A stretch of DNA of 6,732 nucleotides, taken from assembly GCA_021129835.1 (NCBI GenBank), contig JAJOKM010000036.1:1-6732 (forward strand), written 5' to 3'. The position numbers and the translations under genes are program-made. Source of the DNA: Thermodesulfovibrionales bacterium. GTDB taxonomy: Bacteria; Nitrospirota; Thermodesulfovibrionia; Thermodesulfovibrionales; Dissulfurispiraceae. Position 1 is the first letter of the stretch. Each line of letters opens with the position of its first letter. The notes under the pieces were generated by a model, which was not told where the DNA came from, ran no database searches, and worked only from the letters and a program-made list of their open reading frames with translations. Positions 5,808 through 6,732 of the stretch are shown here, piece after piece.

Positions 5808-6410
5808 TCATACATTCATAAGAGATGTCTCGATGCTATATGCCTGCTTCTTTTTGATCACCTCTGTCAGACGCTTTATATCTTGAGCACGAACATCCCG
5901 CAAGGTGATCATGGCGTCTTCATGCCCATATTCGCCGCATAACGCAATTGTGTAGCAGTCTGTTCCTCCGCGTATAATTTTCAGGGCTATATTGGCATAG
6001 TGGCAGTGAACTCCTGCAAAGACACAGACATCAATTTTGTTATGCCAGATTGTGAGGTTTGGATGGTTTGGATTGATCTCTTCTTCAGGGTCGATCATCG
6101 GGTATTTTGGACGATAATCCGGCATCGGGATTATTTTTGCCCCGACGGCATCTGCCATCTCCTTTATCGCTCTGGCTTTTTCAACAGCCTTCTCACTCCA
6201 TGCCCAGAGAATGAGAGGTCCCGGAAAAAAAGTTGGGTGCTTTGCCCCAAGTAACTTCTCAGCAATCGTACTCATTGCTTCCTCTTGAGTCACAATATGC
6301 CCTTCCACTAATGCTCTGCCCTCATCTGGCAGAACTACTCCCATAGATGCTGCCGCTGGCGGAAGGTAACACTCTGGCCCGGGCATGACCTGATAATTAA
6401 CTCTGTTCAT
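5808..6410 (-). CDS. CdhB-family protein (CO dehydrogenase beta / ACDS epsilon subunit family, PF02552-like)
   Basis: From the preferred start this is 200 residues, close to the 170-200 typical of archaeal CdhB, the epsilon subunit of the CO dehydrogenase/acetyl-CoA synthase complex, which has a DHS-like nucleotide/FAD-binding fold and is implicated in electron transfer. Seen: FFPGPLILWAWSEKAVEKA at 61-79 (the first strand and helix of the fold), a variable middle, then IDVCVFAGVHCHYANIALK at 126-144 and a strand YTIALCGEY at 153-161. Cysteines at 14, 129, 136, 152 and 158 and several histidines are notable. An ATG at 6440 would add 10 residues, but a strong AGGGGGAG (6425-6418) lies 7 nt before the ATG at 6410, whereas 6440 has only a weak AGAGAG, so 6410 is chosen. 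No CODH catalytic subunit is nearby; the neighbours are porABC, suggesting a redox or assembly role with that enzyme. That role is inference. Confidence 0.75.
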   Translation of the reverse strand: MNRVNYQVMPGPECYLPPAAASMGVVLPDEGRALVEGHIVTQEEAMSTIAEKLLGAKHPTFFPGPLILWAWSEKAVEKARAIKEMADAVGAKIIPMPDYRPKYPMIDPEEEINPNHPNLTIWHNKIDVCVFAGVHCHYANIALKIIRGGTDCYTIALCGEYGHEDAMITLRDVRAQDIKRLTEVIKKKQAYSIETSLMNV

Positions 6411-6417
6411 ATAATGT

Positions 6418-6425
6418 CTCCCCCT
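6418..6425 (-). promoter_or_regulatory. Ribosome binding site that decides the CdhB-family start
   Basis: On the minus strand AGGGGGAG (6425-6418) precedes the ATG at 6410-6408 by 7 nt. The competing in-frame ATG at 6440 has only a weak purine stretch. The site lies inside the coding sequence if the longer start is used. Confidence 0.7.
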
Positions 6426-6509
6426 ATCATCATAATTCATCGACTAATCTCTCTTTTTAAAAAATGGGACATAGGACTACGCTCCAGTCTCTATCCCTCT
6501 TTTTAGACC

Positions 6510-6521
6510 TTTGCAAGAGGC
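6510..6521. repeat. 12-bp direct repeat, copy 2 (upstream side of the CdhB-family gene)
   Basis: Second identical copy of TTTGCAAGAGGC, about 100 bp upstream of the CdhB-family start. Together with the copy at 5775-5786 it brackets that gene. Confidence 0.5.
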
Positions 6522-6534
6522 CTTACTAACTGAG

Positions 6535-6552
6535 GCTATACTATCCTATAGC
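6535..6552. promoter_or_regulatory. Operator-like palindrome GCTATA-N6-TATAGC
   Basis: GCTATA (6535-6540) and TATAGC (6547-6552) form a perfect 6-bp inverted repeat with a 6-bp spacer, in the region between the divergent CdhB-family gene and the right-edge start. The size and symmetry fit a dimeric repressor site, and a TATAAT on the plus strand (6575-6580) lies 22 bp away. No regulator is identified. Confidence 0.3.
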
Positions 6553-6587
6553 TACCTTAGCATTTGATCGCTCATATAATCAAGCAG

Positions 6588-6647
6588 ACTACTAAAATAA
6601 ACCGTAAAAAGACTTAAAAAAACAGGTTCTTCTCCAAATTTAGTAGT
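6588..6647. repeat. 9-bp inverted repeat ACTACTAAA / TTTAGTAGT
   Basis: ACTACTAAA (6588-6596) and TTTAGTAGT (6639-6647) are perfect reverse complements separated by 42 bp. A T-run (6658-6663) lies 10 bp beyond the right arm, too far for a standard intrinsic terminator. The right arm is within the candidate insertion-sequence end starting at 6625. Confidence 0.4.
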
Positions 6648-6693
6648 AAAGGGTGGCTTTTTTATTTGGGCTATAGAATAGAAGAAACCTACA

Positions 6694-6708
6694 TGTGCTT
6701 TCAGCACA
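6694..6708 (+). promoter_or_regulatory. Small hairpin immediately upstream of the right-edge Shine-Dalgarno
   Basis: TGTGCT (6694-6699), loop TTC, AGCACA (6703-6708) form a perfect 6-bp stem ending 2 nt before AAGGAG (6711-6716). In RNA it would hold the ribosome site open or influence its access, or protect the 5' end. It is not followed by a T-run and is not a terminator. Confidence 0.35.
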
Positions 6709-6723
6709 CAAAGGAGAATGAAA

Positions 6724-6732
6724 ATGTCATTG
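6724..6732 (+). CDS. Start of a plus-strand gene running off the right edge (partial)
   Basis: ATG at 6724 with AAGGAG (6711-6716) 7 nt upstream; only Met-Ser-Leu is visible before the window ends. The spacing and Shine-Dalgarno are good, so a real gene is likely, but its product cannot be told. It is divergent from the CdhB-family gene. A transposase is one possibility given the candidate IS end at 6625. An alternative ATG at 6718 would be too close to the ribosome site. Confidence 0.5.

Larger units (their letters stand above)
6411..6723. other. Intergenic region between divergent units
   Basis: This 313-bp stretch lies between the minus-strand CdhB-family gene and a plus-strand start at the right edge. 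It holds, from left to right, the Shine-Dalgarno of the CdhB-family gene (6425-6418), the second copy of the 12-bp direct repeat, an operator-like palindrome (6535-6552), a plus-strand TATAAT (6575-6580) with no good -35, a 9-bp inverted repeat (6588-6647) and a hairpin (6694-6708). No tRNA, other RNA gene or CDS was recognised. Confidence 0.5.
6625..6732 (+). mobile_element. Possible left end of an insertion sequence (ISL3-like?), running off the edge
   Basis: The tract beginning GGTTCTTCTCCAAATT at 6625 resembles, from memory, ends of ISL3-family elements (GGNTCTTC-type termini), and it is followed about 100 bp later by a well-formed plus-strand gene start. No transposase sequence, second end or target duplication is in the window, so this is only a suggestion; an ordinary divergent gene is equally possible. 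Confidence 0.22.

Noticed and set aside
6411..6440. Longer CdhB-family protein starting at 6440
   Set aside because: The ATG at 6410 has a strong AGGGGGAG at ideal spacing; the upstream ATG has only a weak purine stretch, and the added residues look unlike conserved sequence.

Overview
The window looks like a piece of chromosome from an anaerobic, Gram-negative-type (diderm) bacterium of moderate GC. The gene content points to ferredoxin-linked, acetyl-CoA/one-carbon metabolism: a three-gene 2-oxoacid (probably pyruvate):ferredoxin oxidoreductase, a CdhB-family protein (relative of the epsilon subunit of archaeal CO dehydrogenase/acetyl-CoA synthase), and a RACo-type corrinoid activation ATPase. 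A GspN/AsmA-like membrane-anchored protein suggests an outer membrane. Desulfobacterota, Nitrospirota or a neighbouring lineage would fit, but that is inference from gene content only.

Layout. Positions 1-190 hold a minus-strand transcription unit running off the left edge: a good sigma70-type promoter (159-187), an ~80-nt leader that can fold into a hairpin plus a pseudoknot abutting a perfect Shine-Dalgarno, and a 19-codon ORF (69-10). Positions 206-307 are an inverted repeat built of 7-bp GGTTCAC/GGTTCAA units. A plus-strand promoter (332-361) places its likely transcription start at the ATG of the RACo-like gene (367-1917), suggesting a leaderless mRNA. That protein begins in the linker and lacks the N-terminal [2Fe-2S] ferredoxin domain normal for the family. 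A GspN-like gene (2040-2843) follows on the same strand.

The other half is on the minus strand and converges on the GspN-like gene with only 25 bp between stop codons. Read in transcription order: a CdhB-family gene (6410-5808), a 235-bp gap with a repeat-like AT-rich tract, then porA (5572-4415), porB (4418-3558) and porC (3561-2869), each overlapping the next by 4 nt (ATGA, then TTGA). No delta (8Fe ferredoxin-like) subunit is present in the visible cluster. The CdhB-family gene is flanked by a 12-bp direct repeat.

The right end (6441-6732) is an intergenic region with an operator-like palindrome, further inverted repeats and, at the very edge, a plus-strand start codon with a good Shine-Dalgarno; this may be the left end of an insertion sequence or simply a divergent gene.

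Working together: PorABC would oxidise a 2-oxoacid to acyl-CoA and pass electrons to ferredoxin; the CdhB-family protein is a candidate accessory redox/nucleotide-binding partner; the RACo-like ATPase would reactivate a corrinoid protein, but must obtain electrons from a separate ferredoxin because its own is missing. The most interesting points are the PorABC + CdhB-like combination without a delta subunit, the ferredoxin-less and probably leaderless RACo-like protein, and the structured leader at the left edge.
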